This document shows positions 50,146 through 63,429 of a stretch of DNA of 64,000 nucleotides, in pieces. A program made the translations under genes and the position numbers. Within the stretch, counting starts at the first letter, position 1; each line of letters starts with the position of its first letter. Under the pieces are notes generated by a model that saw nothing but the letters and a program-made list of their open reading frames with translations, had not been told where the DNA came from and ran no database searches. The stretch comes from Prostheceraeus crozeri (Eukaryota; Platyhelminthes; Polycladida; Euryleptidae), in the NCBI GenBank assembly GCA_907163375.1, contig CAJQUW010003176.1:558001-622000 (forward strand). Reading direction: 5' to 3'.

Positions 50146-53080
50146 ATGGCTGCCGGAGAAGAGGAGACAACCGATTTAAGTAACTGTTCCGGTGATGATG
50201 TTGGTGTGCCAAACCTTTCGGGAAGCACAGCGGTAGATCCTAGGTCCGAAGAAAGACGGTCAGCCTGTGGAAGAAAACTTTGAAATTCGTTACTTGAAAT
50301 GTTCGGACGATGCACACACAAGCCTGGAAAACTCCAACTACTATAGATTAGATGTCCAAGTAATGGGAATTTGCGAACTTAGATGGCGAGAAGCTGGACA
50401 ATTCCGTCATGGAGGGTCTACTATCGTCTACAGTGGACGTCATAATGGTCAAGCTGGTGTAGCTGTCGTTATGAGCGGCAGAATGAGCAGGTGTCTGACC
50501 GGGTATCTAGCTGTATCGGACAGAATTGTTCTATTTCGTTTGGACACAAGGCCAGCTCCAGTGGTATTGATCCAAGTTTGCGCGCCCACCTCCGATTATT
50601 CAGAGGAGGCTATCGAAGTTTTTTATGACCAGCTTCAGACTCTTGATTCTGTACGTAGCAATGAAATGGCAATTGTGATGGGTGACTTCAATGCTAAAAT
50701 TGGATTAGGCCGAAGTCGAATGCGGAGTTGGAGAATTTGGACTAGGAATAAAAAACAGCAGAGGTGATTTCCTTGCAGATTTTTGCAGTGAATAAGCATG
50801 ATTTGATCAACATGATGTTCAATCATCATCCGAGGAGCCGGTATACGTGGACTTCTCCAAACGAAGCAATTCGCGATCAAATTGATTTCATCGCTATTCC
50901 AAGTAAATGGACAAAATTTGTGCTAAATGCGAAGTCTTATATTGCGATACTTATCATGTCCCAGTATGCGCTTGAGCAAAGCAGTAAATTGACACAATCA
51001 CAAGATATGCAGTTGAAAATCTGAAGAAATCTGAACATGCATCAGCATACGCAGTCGAGACGAAAAACAGATTTGAAGCTCTAGAAGACATCATCTCAAA
51101 TGAAACCACGCCGGAAGAATTATGGAAGTCCATCAAAAAAGTATCATGAATTCGCCAAAGCCGTGTTGGGAAAAAGGAAGAGTAAAGTGCGCAAAGTGTG
51201 CAAAGAATGGATATCGGAAGAAACTCTGAAATTAGTTGATAAAAAGAGGGAAGCGAGGTCTTTCACCGATAAATCCGAATATAAAGTGCTATCACGAGAA
51301 GTAAGACGTAAATTGCGCGACGAGAAAAAGAAGTGGCGTGTATAAGAATCCAAGGAGATCGACATATTCCATCGCACTAACAAATCCAAAGAATTATTTA
51401 AAAGAATCTAGGCTGTGAAGGCTAACAAGTTCAAAGAGCGTAACTCGTGCATCAGAGATGAAAATGGAAGATTGCTTGACCAGAGCGAGGTAGTGGATAG
51501 ATGGAGGCGTTACGGGCGCTATTGTTCGAAAGGCCAGATAGTGAAGACCCTATTGCAGCATGTTAATTCAGAGAAAAGGAGCCACCACCACTGCTTGATG
51601 AGGTGCAAGATGCAATTAAACACCTCCCTGACGGTAAAGCACCTGGAATTGATGGGATGTCGGCTGAGCTCATCAAGAGATCTCCTGCTGGGACTGCCTT
51701 ATTGCACTGTCTGATCACCATGGTCTGGAATACGTGCGAGTGGCCTGAAGATTGGAGAAGGTAAGAACTCATTCCGCTTTTAAAAGCAGGATCGTAATTC
51801 GATTTCGCAAACTATAGAACGATTGCTCTTACAAGTCATGCTAGCAAAGTGTTGCTTCTGATTCTTCTGAAAAAATCATCGCGGAAACTGGAAGAGGAGA
51901 TGCACAAAAGTATGCGCGGACTTGTTGGTTATGATGCAGGTTATGATCGAGAATATATCTTCCATGATCTTCATAGACTATTCCAAAGCATTTGACAGTC
52001 CAAGCCAGAAGCAGTTGTTTGATATTATGAATGACATGGGTTTCTCTGAACATCTTATCTCTATGCTTCAAGGCCTGTAGACGGACCATCGCGCTGTAAT
52101 CCGATGGGGTGGAGAAAGGAGTCAGTTGTTTGAGATTGGAAAAGGAGTATGCCAAAACTCTGTCATTTCTCCTCGTCTGTTCGCAGACTATACGGAGCAA
52201 GTGATGAGGGATGTGGACTTGGAGGAGTACGGCATAGCGACTGGTGGTCGTCTAATATCAGACCTGAGATATGCAGATGATACGGTCATCCTGATCAATA
52301 AGGACAAAGACCCAACGGAAGCCCTAAAAAGAGTGGAAAAGGCCGGAAAACCCAGATGCCTGAAGCTTAACATAAAGAAGACGAAATGGATGTCATTGGG
52401 AGAATAGAACTCAAAGATTGATGGTAAATGATGAAGAAATAGAACGTGTGCGACAGTTCAAGTACTTAGGCTCCATTAAGAGCGACAATGGTGAGTGTAC
52501 TATTGACATACTAACCCGCATCGCCATAGCAAAGAAGCGCGTCCAAGACCTAACGCCGATCTGGAAAAGTCGCGGTATTCGCAAAAATGACAAGCTGAGC
52601 ATTGTAAGATCTCTGGTATGGCCGCTCTTGACTAATGAATCTGAAGCATGATCACTCACGGAAACCAATCGACGAAAAATCGAAGCAGCCGAACTGGACT
52701 GCCACATATAGGAGACTGCCATATATAGGAGACTGGCACATATCAGTTGGAGTGGCAGGCTCACGAACGAAAGTGTCCAACGAAGATCGGAGCAAATCAT
52801 GAATTGCTGGGACTGGTAAAGCGCAAGAAACTCTCCTATTTCGGGCACGCTTGCAGACGAGGTGGTCTTGCTAAGGACCTGATCTGTGGATATCATCCAG
52901 GAAAGAGGCGACATGAACGACCAAGGAGGCAATACTTTGACGACATCACGGAACAGATGGGCTCCACCAAGAACGGAGCGGTACAAGCTACGAGAGATAG
53001 GAGAGGATGGAGGAGCGCTGTTTTCGCTACCGCGACTGAGAGGACTCCAACGATCGATCACGATCATGGAGATAGGTGAA
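50146..53080 (+). mobile_element. RTE-like non-LTR retrotransposon, decayed
   Basis: In order: a short N-terminus (ATG 50146, MAAGEEETTD), an APE-type endonuclease (50267-50767; ICELRW, MGDFNAKIG), a damaged linker, and a reverse transcriptase (KAFD near 51990, RYADDTVIL near 52270). The C-terminal motif (FGHACRR and RPRRQYFDD, 52747-53079) is typical of RTE/BovB-like LINEs. Many frameshifts and stops; inactive. Confidence 0.8.
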
Positions 53081-54251
53081 GTGAGCTTTTTTACCACCCA
53101 TGTTTCCACGTTGCATGAATAGGTACTTGAATGAACAAATTTAGTGTCGATTGCTCTAGCTTGACACTTGGGCATGCTAGTGTGACATGAGATTGTCTTC
53201 TTTTGATAAATGAATGCTCTATTGGATTATTGAATGTTCGATCAAGATATCAGAAAGCGCTATTTCGACAATTGAATGAGAGAACATGTGCAACTGACTA
53301 CCCTACTCTGGCTAATGGGGTTAAAGTCTATAGAACTGTCTTGCCTATGTTTCATGGGACTTCTAAACTTAGTGTGATGCTAATTAAAGGGCTTGTTTTA
53401 CTGTCAAAACTTGTCTTGACAAGTTTCGAAGAATTTATGTAGTAATGCTACATTTGGAGTGCAACTCTTGAGTTAATATTCCGTTTCATGCTATTTGTAG
53501 TAAGCCGCCTCGTAAGGCATAAACTCTTTGATAATAACCAAATCATTTCCTCGAGCTGCCTTCCGAATGATGGTGAATTGAAATCCCACAAGCATGGTGT
53601 GACAATGTCTAATAATCATTCTACAATATGCAAGTAGTCAATTATTCAAAAAGATTAGACGACTGCATGAGCCATGAGGCTTAAACTGATTATATGAATG
53701 GATATTTAACCATCAAGAAATTAAATGGAATGTAATTGCCCGCTCTCAGTAGTGGGATGCCGCTACGTCAGACGCATTTGTCCTGGGTCCCCGTAAACTT
53801 TTATGTAGTATGAGTCAGACCTCCTCGTAGATCCACAGTTCAATCTTATCGCTGTCATTATTGAAGAATCGTTGTCAGCGTCATAAATTGAGAATTTAGA
53901 ATGTATTTTCCGAATTTCATCAATTAGCGAAACAAAATGAAGCTTCTTTAAGGTAATATCATTTGAGCTTTTTTGAGAATGGATTTCACTATCCATGAGC
54001 AGGCTAATTGTTTTCAAAATACTTAAAGCATGCTATAGATTCAGGAGTGCATCATCGCAAAAACGAATTTCTAATTGATAAGTGACTTCAACAACTATTC
54101 GCCTCATTAACTTTGCTAATTTTTTTTTCACCTCAGCTAATTTCGCGATTGACGAAATGCTTTCAATTTATTTCATGATTCGATCAACCTATTGTTATAG
54201 TTTATAGAAATTTTCCTGTGTTTCATGCAAAATGTTTTTGTTGTGATAGGA
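53081..54251. other. Non-genic stretch
   Basis: AT-rich. Only short, unremarkable ORFs. Confidence 0.5.
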
Positions 54252-55171
54252 CAGTGGTGGGCAACGCGTGATTCGCCATCGATTCTCACATCCAAAGTGG
54301 CCCGCGGACATTATTCAAATCGCTGATGTGAAAATGGCCAACTCCGACTTTGACCTTTAAAAGGTGCTTCTTAGGTTCAGGTTGACCTTCTTTAGAATTT
54401 GCAAAAGGATGACTTAATGAGCAATACGATGGCACACACATTTTCATTCGAATGCTCAAAGCATGTTCCGTTCGCTATGAATATCTTCTCAGTATGGGTA
54501 AATGAAATTGTCACAAACTGCGTGAGTGCTAAGTTACATGGTGTTCGATACCTTGTTGAGCAGGTTTCACGACGTATTGAGCAATTAGCCCATAAATACA
54601 TAAAGTATGCTGCGCATGAAGGAATCCAACCGCATGAAGATATGTGATTTTTATAAGCCAACTTATCTTACTGAATTGCATTCTTTCTGAATTTTATTTG
54701 CTTACACCAATTTTGTACTAGAGTGCCATTATCGCACGAGCATCGTTAGGGAAGTCTATCGAGAAGATAGATTTCGAAAGCCGCTTTTGTTTGGGTAACG
54801 TATGCCTATGTACACTTGCATAGGTGCATAGTTTAAACTTTTTATTTATGTTATTTCATATTGCCATCATTTAATAACACAAAAAATGTTGCAATGAGTT
54901 TGGCCAGCTCACTTTTCATTGTTCATATAGATTTTAGAATGTAAAATACAGCTCCTTAAAAGACAACAGCTCAGTTGAATATAATGCTGCTGCATACATT
55001 TGCAAATACAATTATGCCATGTGCTACCACAATGTACAGTGTACAGCAGTCCTTAAAATTACACTCAAAAATTCGCAGGAAAGGAATTTGAACATATTTC
55101 TGCCTTTTGAAATTGGTGGCCCGCGACCATGAATAGAGCCCCTCGAGGGCCAGTACTTGGTCGCCCACCAG
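54252..55171. mobile_element. Probable non-autonomous hAT (Charlie-like) element
   Basis: The left end CAGTGGTGGGCAAC, with GGCCCGCGG nearby, and the right end GGTCGCCCACCAG, with GTGGCCCGCG, are inverse relatives typical of hAT elements. The 8-bp flanks (TGATAGGA and TATTTTAG) do not match, so a duplication is not confirmed. The interior has no recognisable gene. Confidence 0.5.
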
Positions 55172-56330
55172 TATTTTAGGAAATGCTATTGTTTAATAAT
55201 GTTCTTTATCGACTATTTGATAATAATGGTCTGATGTCATGCTTGGAATAAGAATTTCGTCATTGTGTTCATTCATGTTGACTTATAAAGTCAACTGTAA
55301 AATAGAAATGAATATTCTTTTACGCATGGCTGTAGGCCAATTAGTAATGCGAATCAGAGCAAAATACAAAGACCGCACTGGGTTAGCGAAAACCAAAAGC
55401 GAATTGATTATATACATACATATTCTCACATGCATGCGTCTGACTTCTCCCAAACTGAAAGCCTGGCTTTGGTTAGACGATGATGGACAGGAGATTTCAT
55501 GTTGATGGGAAACAAGTAAATCATGAAAGATTGTGGTTCTCACTGTTTTTTTTATCACCTCAAGTTTCTACTTGCAAGCATACAGGAGTTAATGATACAG
55601 TCTTCCTCTGCATTTTTCTAGAACAGTAGCTACATCCCTTCGAGCCTGAACGAATCCGGGCAAACTGTATGAATCCTACTATAAATGGATTAAAATGATC
55701 ATAATTCTCGTTCCGCTAGAGCCTTGGTTCATCTCAAGAGAGTTCTTGACTACCTCACTGATCAATGCAAAAATAAAGTCTAGAATCACATTGCTGATTT
55801 TGATTAGAGTTGGTCTAATACGATCGCATCTGTACTTTTGTATGTGAACGAAATCCAATGATGCGCTTGTTGAGAATTAGTGAAAAATCTATGTCATTGA
55901 AACATTCTAATGTTTCTGAGATTTCGCTTCTCAGCGCCTTTAAGGACTCTAAAAATTTGAGCATCGCTTGTCCTTTTGCACGACGTGTTTCAAAATTAGT
56001 GTCATTGTTAACGTATACAGCTGGAGTTTATAGCCTATTTATAGTGATTTGCATCTCCATTTAGCGGCAGAGTGGTCATCAACTAGTTGGGTTTGTCACA
56101 TGTATGTGTTGTGCAGCATGTAGTATACATTTTGAACATTGTGACCTGTAGAGGAATGTATCGTAATCGTTATAAACTTTGGAAGTATGATTAACCCATT
56201 CACCTTGTAGAAGTAGTTCCGAATCACGCCTCATTTATCCGATTTGACTGAAGTATTCCAATTAATCAGGTATTCTAGAAACTTTTTCTAGCAATATTAA
56301 CTGAAGTTTTAAAGAAAGATTTAGATAACA
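55172..56330. other. Non-genic stretch
   Basis: No confident feature seen. Confidence 0.5.
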
Positions 56331-56549
56331 TTTTGATAAAAGGAAATGAAATTAATTTATCTTTCGACGCACAGACTATTTGTTTGTATTTCGTAATACA
56401 TATTTCGGCAAACCACCCTTCTCAATCAGATATTTAATTTACAGTAAATTAAATATCTGATTGAGAAGGGCCGCTTTGCCGAAATATATATTACGAAATA
56501 AAAACAAAGTGTCGAAAGATAAATTAATTTCACTTCCTTTTATCAAAAT
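56331..56549. repeat. Fold-back (hairpin) repeat
   Basis: Two arms of about 107 bases are near-perfect inverses centred at about 56443 with a short loop (ATTTACAGTAAAT). Likely a MITE-like fold-back element; no clear duplication seen. Confidence 0.8.
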
Positions 56550-57676
56550 GCTGGGAAACTTTAGTCTAGATAAATAATCTACTACGTCGCAAAGTCCTTT
56601 GCAAAAGAAAATAATCATCTTGTTCTGAATAATGCACACCCACACATGCTAAGATGAATGCCTATATTCCATAGTTGATCTGAACTTAGATCGGTGGTAG
56701 TTTTGCTCACTTCAAAAAATTCGTCTTGATATTCGTGAAGTTACACACAGGTATTAAAATGAGGTAGGCCTAATCCTTACACTTTTGACACCTGTTCCTT
56801 AATGTTGAAATGTAGAAAGCTCTGTGTCATTGACAAAGCAATTTCCCGAGAAAGTGGGCATCGTTGTTATGTTAGGCATACATCGAAGAATTAATGAATT
56901 ATGTATCATACATATATTCAGCATGATTTTAGGATTCGCGCAAATCCTATCACGAAAAACGAATAGACGAATCCGTGAATTTTGGATTCGTGTCGACCTC
57001 TGCCCACAAGGACTGCTGAGGCGCATGTCAAAATTGAGACGATGACAGAGGATTGCATCATTATTAAATATTTTCTGCATAAATTAGGTTGGGGCGTTTT
57101 TAGAAGATATAGTCGAGATGAACATCTTTAAGCAACGACATTAGTCACAATGTCAGAGTCAATCCTAAAATCTGTACACTATGATCGGAATGCGAATATG
57201 ACTCACTCGCAGTCGTGCAGCGTTTTTTAGGTGTTTTGTATTTTGTTCGCTTGATACCAGGACATGATTTGCAAACCTATTTCAAAGAGTAACCTATTTA
57301 CATGTATTATGACCGCAGTCGCAATTCTTTATCTTGGAGGAAATCAACAGATCTTGCTCATTCAAAATGCTCCTTCGAACCTCATTCCTCCCAAATACTC
57401 CTTCGAACGTCATTCCACCCCTGTCATGTTGAATTCCTCCCCAGGGAGCCACATGGCCCACGGTTAAGAATCATACAAGAATACAGCCGAAGCATCATGC
57501 AACCATACATGCCAGATCGCTACCATCGATCATGAGGTGCTGGACGCCGAAGCAGCTCTTGTAAAATGAAATTTTTAGCGAAAATAATTTGCGACTAAAA
57601 TTTTTGGAGAGTTCTTTATTTTTACATTAGGCGAAGGCTGCATAAAAATGGATCGCCTATCGAGTGATCAACTACA
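56550..57676. other. Non-genic stretch before a LINE
   Basis: Only weak ORFs. The end may be a truncated LINE 5' part. Confidence 0.4.
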
Positions 57677-59998
57677 TTGACACAGTTGAAAATTGTTGTA
57701 ATATGTATTTATGTGACTCCAAACCGCACTGTGTCAGTCATCAATGAAATTAATCATTATATTGTAGGGAACTTCGATGTCGTACTATCGAAGCATCCCG
57801 AGTTTCATATTGTCATTGGCGGTGACTTTAATCGTATCGGTTGTTCTTTTGCGGATGATTTGAATATCTTTAATCTTGTGACCTCAGCTACCCGTGGCGA
57901 GGCTATTCTTGATATATTTTTTGTTAGTGAAGAGATAAGTTCACGTTACAAGACCTGTGTAACAGCACCAGTTGCTAATTCCGATCACCGTTGTGTCTTG
58001 ATGTATCCTAATAATAGCTCTAATCTAGATCGAGCTTGTGTAAAGAAGCGGGTCTTCGATGTGCGACGGTCTAATCTGAGTATTTTGGTCTCGGAAATGA
58101 GCAAGATTAACTGGAGCCGTTTTTATTACTCTGACGAATCAAGTGAGAGTAAATGTATATTTTTTCACAACCTCCTGAATGATTTTGTTGACACGTACAT
58201 TCCACAGCACACGGTCTCGTTAACTCCAAAGGATAAACCTTGGATTTCCCCTCTGCTCAAGATGTTCATTCAACGAAGATGGGATGCCTACAGGCGACGA
58301 GATTTCGAGTCTTACAACTATTGGAAGCTTAAGGTGCAAAATGAAATTGTGAAGGCAAAGAGGAACTGGTCTGAACGCGTCAACGACAATCCTAAGAATC
58401 TTTGGAAAGTTGTAAATCAGACCCGAGGAACGAAGTCCATTGATCCAATATATCGCCTTTGTACTCAACTTGGTGGTCCTCAAAACGCTACCAATGTAAT
58501 AAATCATGCCCTCGGAGAAGTTTTCGTAAGTGGACATTCTCTTGATTCACTTGAACCTGATGACGACGATTGGTCAATAGACATTTCCTGCATCGATCTT
58601 CAGAAACAGTTGAGTGACATCAAAGAGAAGAAAGCCCCAGGGAGCGATCGCATACCGACAATTATTTACAAAGTTACCGCGCATATCATAGCAGGTCCAC
58701 TGTGTCACTTATTCCACTTGTGCGTCATAGAAAGGTCTGTGCCATCACTTTGGAAGCATAGCCATGTTTCACCGATTCCCAAACACGGACATTTCGATTT
58801 GTACAACATCAGACCAATTTTTTTGTTACCCGTGCCTGCGAAACTGTTTGAGTATTTCGTATTACGTGGATCTATCAAGCATACATTAGTCCAGGCCTTC
58901 GGTTCCAACCAATTTGGATGTAGACCCGGTTCATCCACTACAGCAGCGCTTCTAAAACTTCTCGATGATGCTACTCTTTTGCTTGATAAGAATGATGTTG
59001 GTGGTGTTCAAATCGTATCCTATGATTACACGAAGGCGTTCGACAAGCTCCGCCACGACGTCATCCTTCAGAAACTCAGTGAAATCAACTTGCCCCTTGG
59101 CTTTGTCCGACTGATACACAATTATCTCTCGAATCGCACACAAGCTGTAAGGATTGGCGACTGCGTTGGTACTACCATAGACGTTCCATCAGGCGTGCCT
59201 CAAGGTTCGTTATTTGGCCCGTACCTTTATTGCATCGTTGCAGCATCTTTGTCACCAGTCCAATCCACAACATCAATAGTGAAGTATGTCGATGATGTTG
59301 CACACTGCATTCCTACATTTCGCAATGTGACTTTGAACTCTTTTGTGTCTGAACACCAGCACGTATCCCAGTGGTCTGCAACGCATGGTCTGACCTTAAA
59401 CTGCGCGAAATCGAGGAAAATGTTTATTCAGAAGTTTACGGACTGTCACTCGGAAGAACATTCTGACGTTCAAGAAGTGGGTTCACTCAAATTGCTAGGC
59501 GTTTTCTTGAACAATAAGCTTTCGTGGGATACTCACATTGATTATGTCCTCAGGATCGCCAATCAGAGATTGTATGGAATGCGACTGCTTCGACCTCTAC
59601 TTTCCCCTCATGAGCTAACAGTTATTTATTGTGCATTGATACGAAGTGTTTTCGAGTATGCCTCCTGTGTTTTTCTTAAATTGCCGATGTCACTGGAAAC
59701 CCGACTCGATCGATTTCAAAATCGTGTTCACAAACTTGTGTGTTCTTTGCCAAAATATTTTCACGTGGCCAACTGTAAGTGCCGTGGGTTTCCGCAGTTG
59801 AAGGAGCGTAGAGTCGACGCAGCAAAGCGGTTGTTTATGAAAGCCAGTACAGACCACCTACATATCTTATACTCTATTATGCCAGAGCGCTCTTTTAGAT
59901 CTCAGCGTTATATTTTACCATCTTGTAGTGCGACTCGGCGTCTGCATTCTTTTTTTCCGTACTGTTGTGCAATTGTTGAGAATTTACACACAATTTGA
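57677..59998 (+). CDS. CR1/Jockey-like LINE protein (endonuclease end plus reverse transcriptase), nearly intact, 5' truncated
   Basis: 773 codons open from TTG 57677. The first 110 residues are the end of an APE-type endonuclease (VIGGDFNRIG, NSDHRCVL). The reverse transcriptase follows: KAPGSDRIP, the RT1-2 region, YTKAFDKLRHD, GVPQGSLFGP and the catalytic YVDD, then the LGVFLNNKLSWDTH thumb block. The endonuclease N-terminus is missing, as expected of 5' truncation. A 3' tail with AATAAA (about 60101) follows. The open frame suggests recent activity. Jockey/CR1 membership is inferred from motif order. Confidence 0.85.
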   Translation: MTQLKIVVICIYVTPNRTVSVINEINHYIVGNFDVVLSKHPEFHIVIGGDFNRIGCSFADDLNIFNLVTSATRGEAILDIFFVSEEISSRYKTCVTAPVANSDHRCVLMYPNNSSNLDRACVKKRVFDVRRSNLSILVSEMSKINWSRFYYSDESSESKCIFFHNLLNDFVDTYIPQHTVSLTPKDKPWISPLLKMFIQRRWDAYRRRDFESYNYWKLKVQNEIVKAKRNWSERVNDNPKNLWKVVNQTRGTKSIDPIYRLCTQLGGPQNATNVINHALGEVFVSGHSLDSLEPDDDDWSIDISCIDLQKQLSDIKEKKAPGSDRIPTIIYKVTAHIIAGPLCHLFHLCVIERSVPSLWKHSHVSPIPKHGHFDLYNIRPIFLLPVPAKLFEYFVLRGSIKHTLVQAFGSNQFGCRPGSSTTAALLKLLDDATLLLDKNDVGGVQIVSYDYTKAFDKLRHDVILQKLSEINLPLGFVRLIHNYLSNRTQAVRIGDCVGTTIDVPSGVPQGSLFGPYLYCIVAASLSPVQSTTSIVKYVDDVAHCIPTFRNVTLNSFVSEHQHVSQWSATHGLTLNCAKSRKMFIQKFTDCHSEEHSDVQEVGSLKLLGVFLNNKLSWDTHIDYVLRIANQRLYGMRLLRPLLSPHELTVIYCALIRSVFEYASCVFLKLPMSLETRLDRFQNRVHKLVCSLPKYFHVANCKCRGFPQLKERRVDAAKRLFMKASTDHLHILYSIMPERSFRSQRYILPSCSATRRLHSFFPYCCAIVENLHTI

Positions 59999-60125
59999 CT
60001 TAACGAATTTTTGCGTGTATTCATGTGTTCACGTTCTCTTTATTTGTTCATTATTTTTGTGATTACTACATCGGTGTACTTATAAATGATTTTCATTGGC
60101 TCAATAAATTTACTTCTATTTCTAC
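59999..60125 (+). other. Presumed 3' UTR of the LINE
   Basis: AT-rich tail with a CAATAAATTTAC polyadenylation-type signal at about 60100. The exact 3' end is not visible. Confidence 0.35.
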
Positions 60126-63100
60126 ATCATGCAATCATTTAAAGGATCATGGACAGGATATATTGCATGCTTTGAATCCCGTTTCAATTTTCTTAGACAA
60201 GTCAAAAGGACGATGGAACTATGGGAGAAGTGGCAGATAGGTGAAATGTTCAGCACGAAAGACAACGCTTATGAGCGAGCATATGATCGAAAAACGAACG
60301 AAAATGGCAGTATAACCACCGATAGGCTAGGCCTACTTACCGCGAATCCGCTTAGATAAAATTGAGGATGACCGCCGAGCAAACGAAACTTGTCTGGAAC
60401 TTTATCGCTGGTGCTGATTCTGCTGTCCCTGGACCACTTGCCAAATGCGTTACGAAGGCCTCTTCATCGACTTTTCGAAGGCACCGATCATCCTGAACTT
60501 GGCAGCCGGTGAGAATTGGTTTTGAGACGAAACCATCTGGTATTGCCAAAGTCTGTACTCATGTAGCAGAGCAGCTCTAGAACGTCAATTTAGTACAATA
60601 GGATTGATGTATGAAATATTGCGGAGGAATCTCGGAGTAGAGGCGGGAAAATGCATTTTCTTTGCAACTGCTGAACAGGTGAACTACAAAATGTTGCTGT
60701 ATATAACAATGACAAGGATGGATTAATTGCATCACGAACTTGTTCCTAATTATTTCAGCATCACGCACTTTGCAATTTCTGAATAAAATACAGAGAGTCA
60801 TTATATTCACTTCATGATCAGCATTTCCATTATTTCTTTAATGCATCACTTTCATGGGATGTGGGGAGTGTAGGCCATCATGTATATAGTTATATTATCT
60901 ACACATGTACTCTTTCTTTTATCCTCCGACAGTGGAAATTAAATGTCAGTTATTGTTGAGTATTTAGTAAAGTAACACTATTTATTTAGGCTAGTAGCGA
61001 AACATAATGCAAACATCATCACAATTTTCAAATTTCATTTAGAATTGAATAAATTTTTTTCTCATAAAATATTTCATCGAATGTTGATAAATATAAATTG
61101 GATTTTCATTGTAGATGATGAATCTATATATTTTTCGACATAGTTGATAAGCTTATATTGTTTCAGTCGAATGCAAGGACAGGAAAGAACATTTTTGAAA
61201 AACACATGTTTAAAACATGTTTTTTACCCATCCTGGTTCTAAGTAGTTCTAGTAGAAGTAATTCAAGATCATGGTGGTAGATTTTCTTTCTTTCTCAATC
61301 TCTGATGACCAAGAAGTACATGTGTATTATTTATCATGGATATTAGCTAATATTCAATGAGTATTGAAAAGGCAATGATTACTATTTTTATACACGTATC
61401 TAAAGTTTGAAGCAATCTATTATTCTAGCAACTAGTCAATATGAGTCATTGATTGATTTTAAGTGTCCCATATTGCCCTCCATGTCAGGTTACATGTGAC
61501 ATTTGACACGCTTTAATAACAGTAAATATTTTGATATGAACAAAATGTTTGTTTCCCTAGATATTTTAGCTAAAATAAGTTAAGGACACGTTAATGGTAT
61601 TAATATTATTAATATGTTATTAATATGTTGTTTCTATAAAATGCTATAGTACAGTAGTGCAATGGTATTTCAAAACATATACTTACACGAAAAGGTGAAT
61701 AATTAGGAGTTTCGGATAAGTGCCCCATATTACCTGCATGCCCTACATATTGGTGAAATTATGTACTGTACATTGATATATTCCATCCAAACAGCAGCTG
61801 CATTGGAAAATTTGCAGCTTAACAAAATGGTTGATTTACCCGAGCTACCGATTAACCGTCAATGTTCCACCTAATGTTTATAAAAACGAGGGGCGTTCCA
61901 AAAGTATCCGGACTGAGTCCATAACTTTGAGAGTAATGATCTGATCCCTCTGAAGTTTAGGAATGTTGAACCCATTATCATCATTAATAAGCACAAAAAA
62001 TTTCATCCCGATATCTTAATTGGTTACAAAGCTGCAAGTATTTTAGTAATGTCACTACTTGAAATTTAGTGACGACCAAATTGATTATTAAGAATCGCAA
62101 GATCATATCATTTATTGTTCCTTTTCTTTCTTATGAATTCCTCTCACGACTTTGATGTCTTCTATTGCTTTAGAATGTTGACTGATTTAGTCAGATGCAA
62201 AGTTTGCTATTGAATTGCACTCGTCTCATGGATTTCACTGAGCTGCGTTCGATGTTCATGATTCACGAATTGTCACATTAAAGTTAATGACTTAATGATT
62301 TTTCATTAATGATTTTTTGATTCTCGTATTAAGATAATCCTAAATTTCACCACATTGAATTAATTGCATTGATTACTGATATTCTCTATTAGTGCACTAT
62401 CCAAGTGTCGTCCGATGCTTCAGAATTATAACCTTTCAATGGAAATATGTTTATCTTTATGACCTCAGATATATATTTAATTCAGAATGTCTAATCCGTT
62501 TATCTGCCATTAAGAAAGCATAATCGCTCTCATACACTAAATATGTATGCCATCATCGAACTACAAAACAGAAAACAATTGTTAGGGTTTTATCATTCAC
62601 GCATTCTCTAACATAGGCTACTCGCCTTTTCGACATAAAGTGAACGACTAGACACGATAATGTAACCCTTGCACGAAACACATTGAATGGAATTAAGATC
62701 TGTCATGGTTTGGAATTAGACCAATGCGCATTTCATCGGTATTGTTGATGAAGTCATGCAAACGGATCAACTTTCACTAATAGACTTGTGAATACATGCT
62801 GATAGCACATAGGTTCATCTGCTTCACTTGTGCTTCAGATAGAATACTTGTTTGAAGAGCTCTTTAGCGCGCTTTGAAATTGAATCTTTTTGTTTTAACT
62901 ACTAGATTTATTTTCAACGGAATATTTCGCCCTTGGGTTTTGTGAAACTACAAAGTAAGGTTCAATCTGAAAACCGTGAACGCCAAAAATTTTCCAAAAG
63001 CAACGTTGCCTTTGAAAGTGTGCCAAAAACACTGACAAATTAATGCCAGTACATGGACAGATAACCGTTCCTACAATGTCATAACAATTTTGTCTTCTTA

Positions 63101-63305
63101 GCGTACATTTACAGAGAAACATTTCTGCTTTCATCACTCACAATTCACGCTTTTAGCTTTCTCTGCTTTGCTGCAAGCGTGTGCAACTCAACTTAGTAGG
63201 CATAGCAACCAGAATTAAGCAAAACTAGATTTGTCATCAGGATACGCTCAAACGTCTCCTCTCTTACGTACGACATAAGAGTTGGCTACACTTTTCTCTA
63301 CGAAT
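60126..63305. other. Non-genic stretch
   Basis: AT-rich without credible genes. GAGGGGCGTTCCAAAAGT (61889) resembles the end of a mariner-type repeat, but no partner or ORF was found. Confidence 0.4.
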
Positions 63306-63429
63306 ATGGCGGTTGATGGAATGGCAGTCCATGAAACAGCAAATCATGTCAGTAATACAGAAAACAACAATTATTATGGAGCACCTGTTACTGAACAAAG
63401 GCCAAAGCAGTCTTCTTCAACCTATGCAC
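63306..63429 (+). CDS. Candidate first coding exon of a host gene
   Basis: ATG 63306 (context AATATGGCG) opens 41 codons, polar and Asn/Thr/Ser-rich (AVHETANHVSNTENN...), then one base, then a perfect donor GTGAGT at 63430, giving a phase-1 intron. If real, this is the start of a host protein with a disordered N-terminus whose next exons lie right of the window. The protein is not recognised. Confidence 0.45.

Noticed and set aside
54252..55171. Confirmed hAT target duplication
   Set aside because: The flanking octamers differ (TGATAGGA versus TATTTTAG), so only a probable element is reported.
61888..61920. Mariner-type element
   Set aside because: Only one end-like phrase is present; no partner end, TA duplication pair or transposase.
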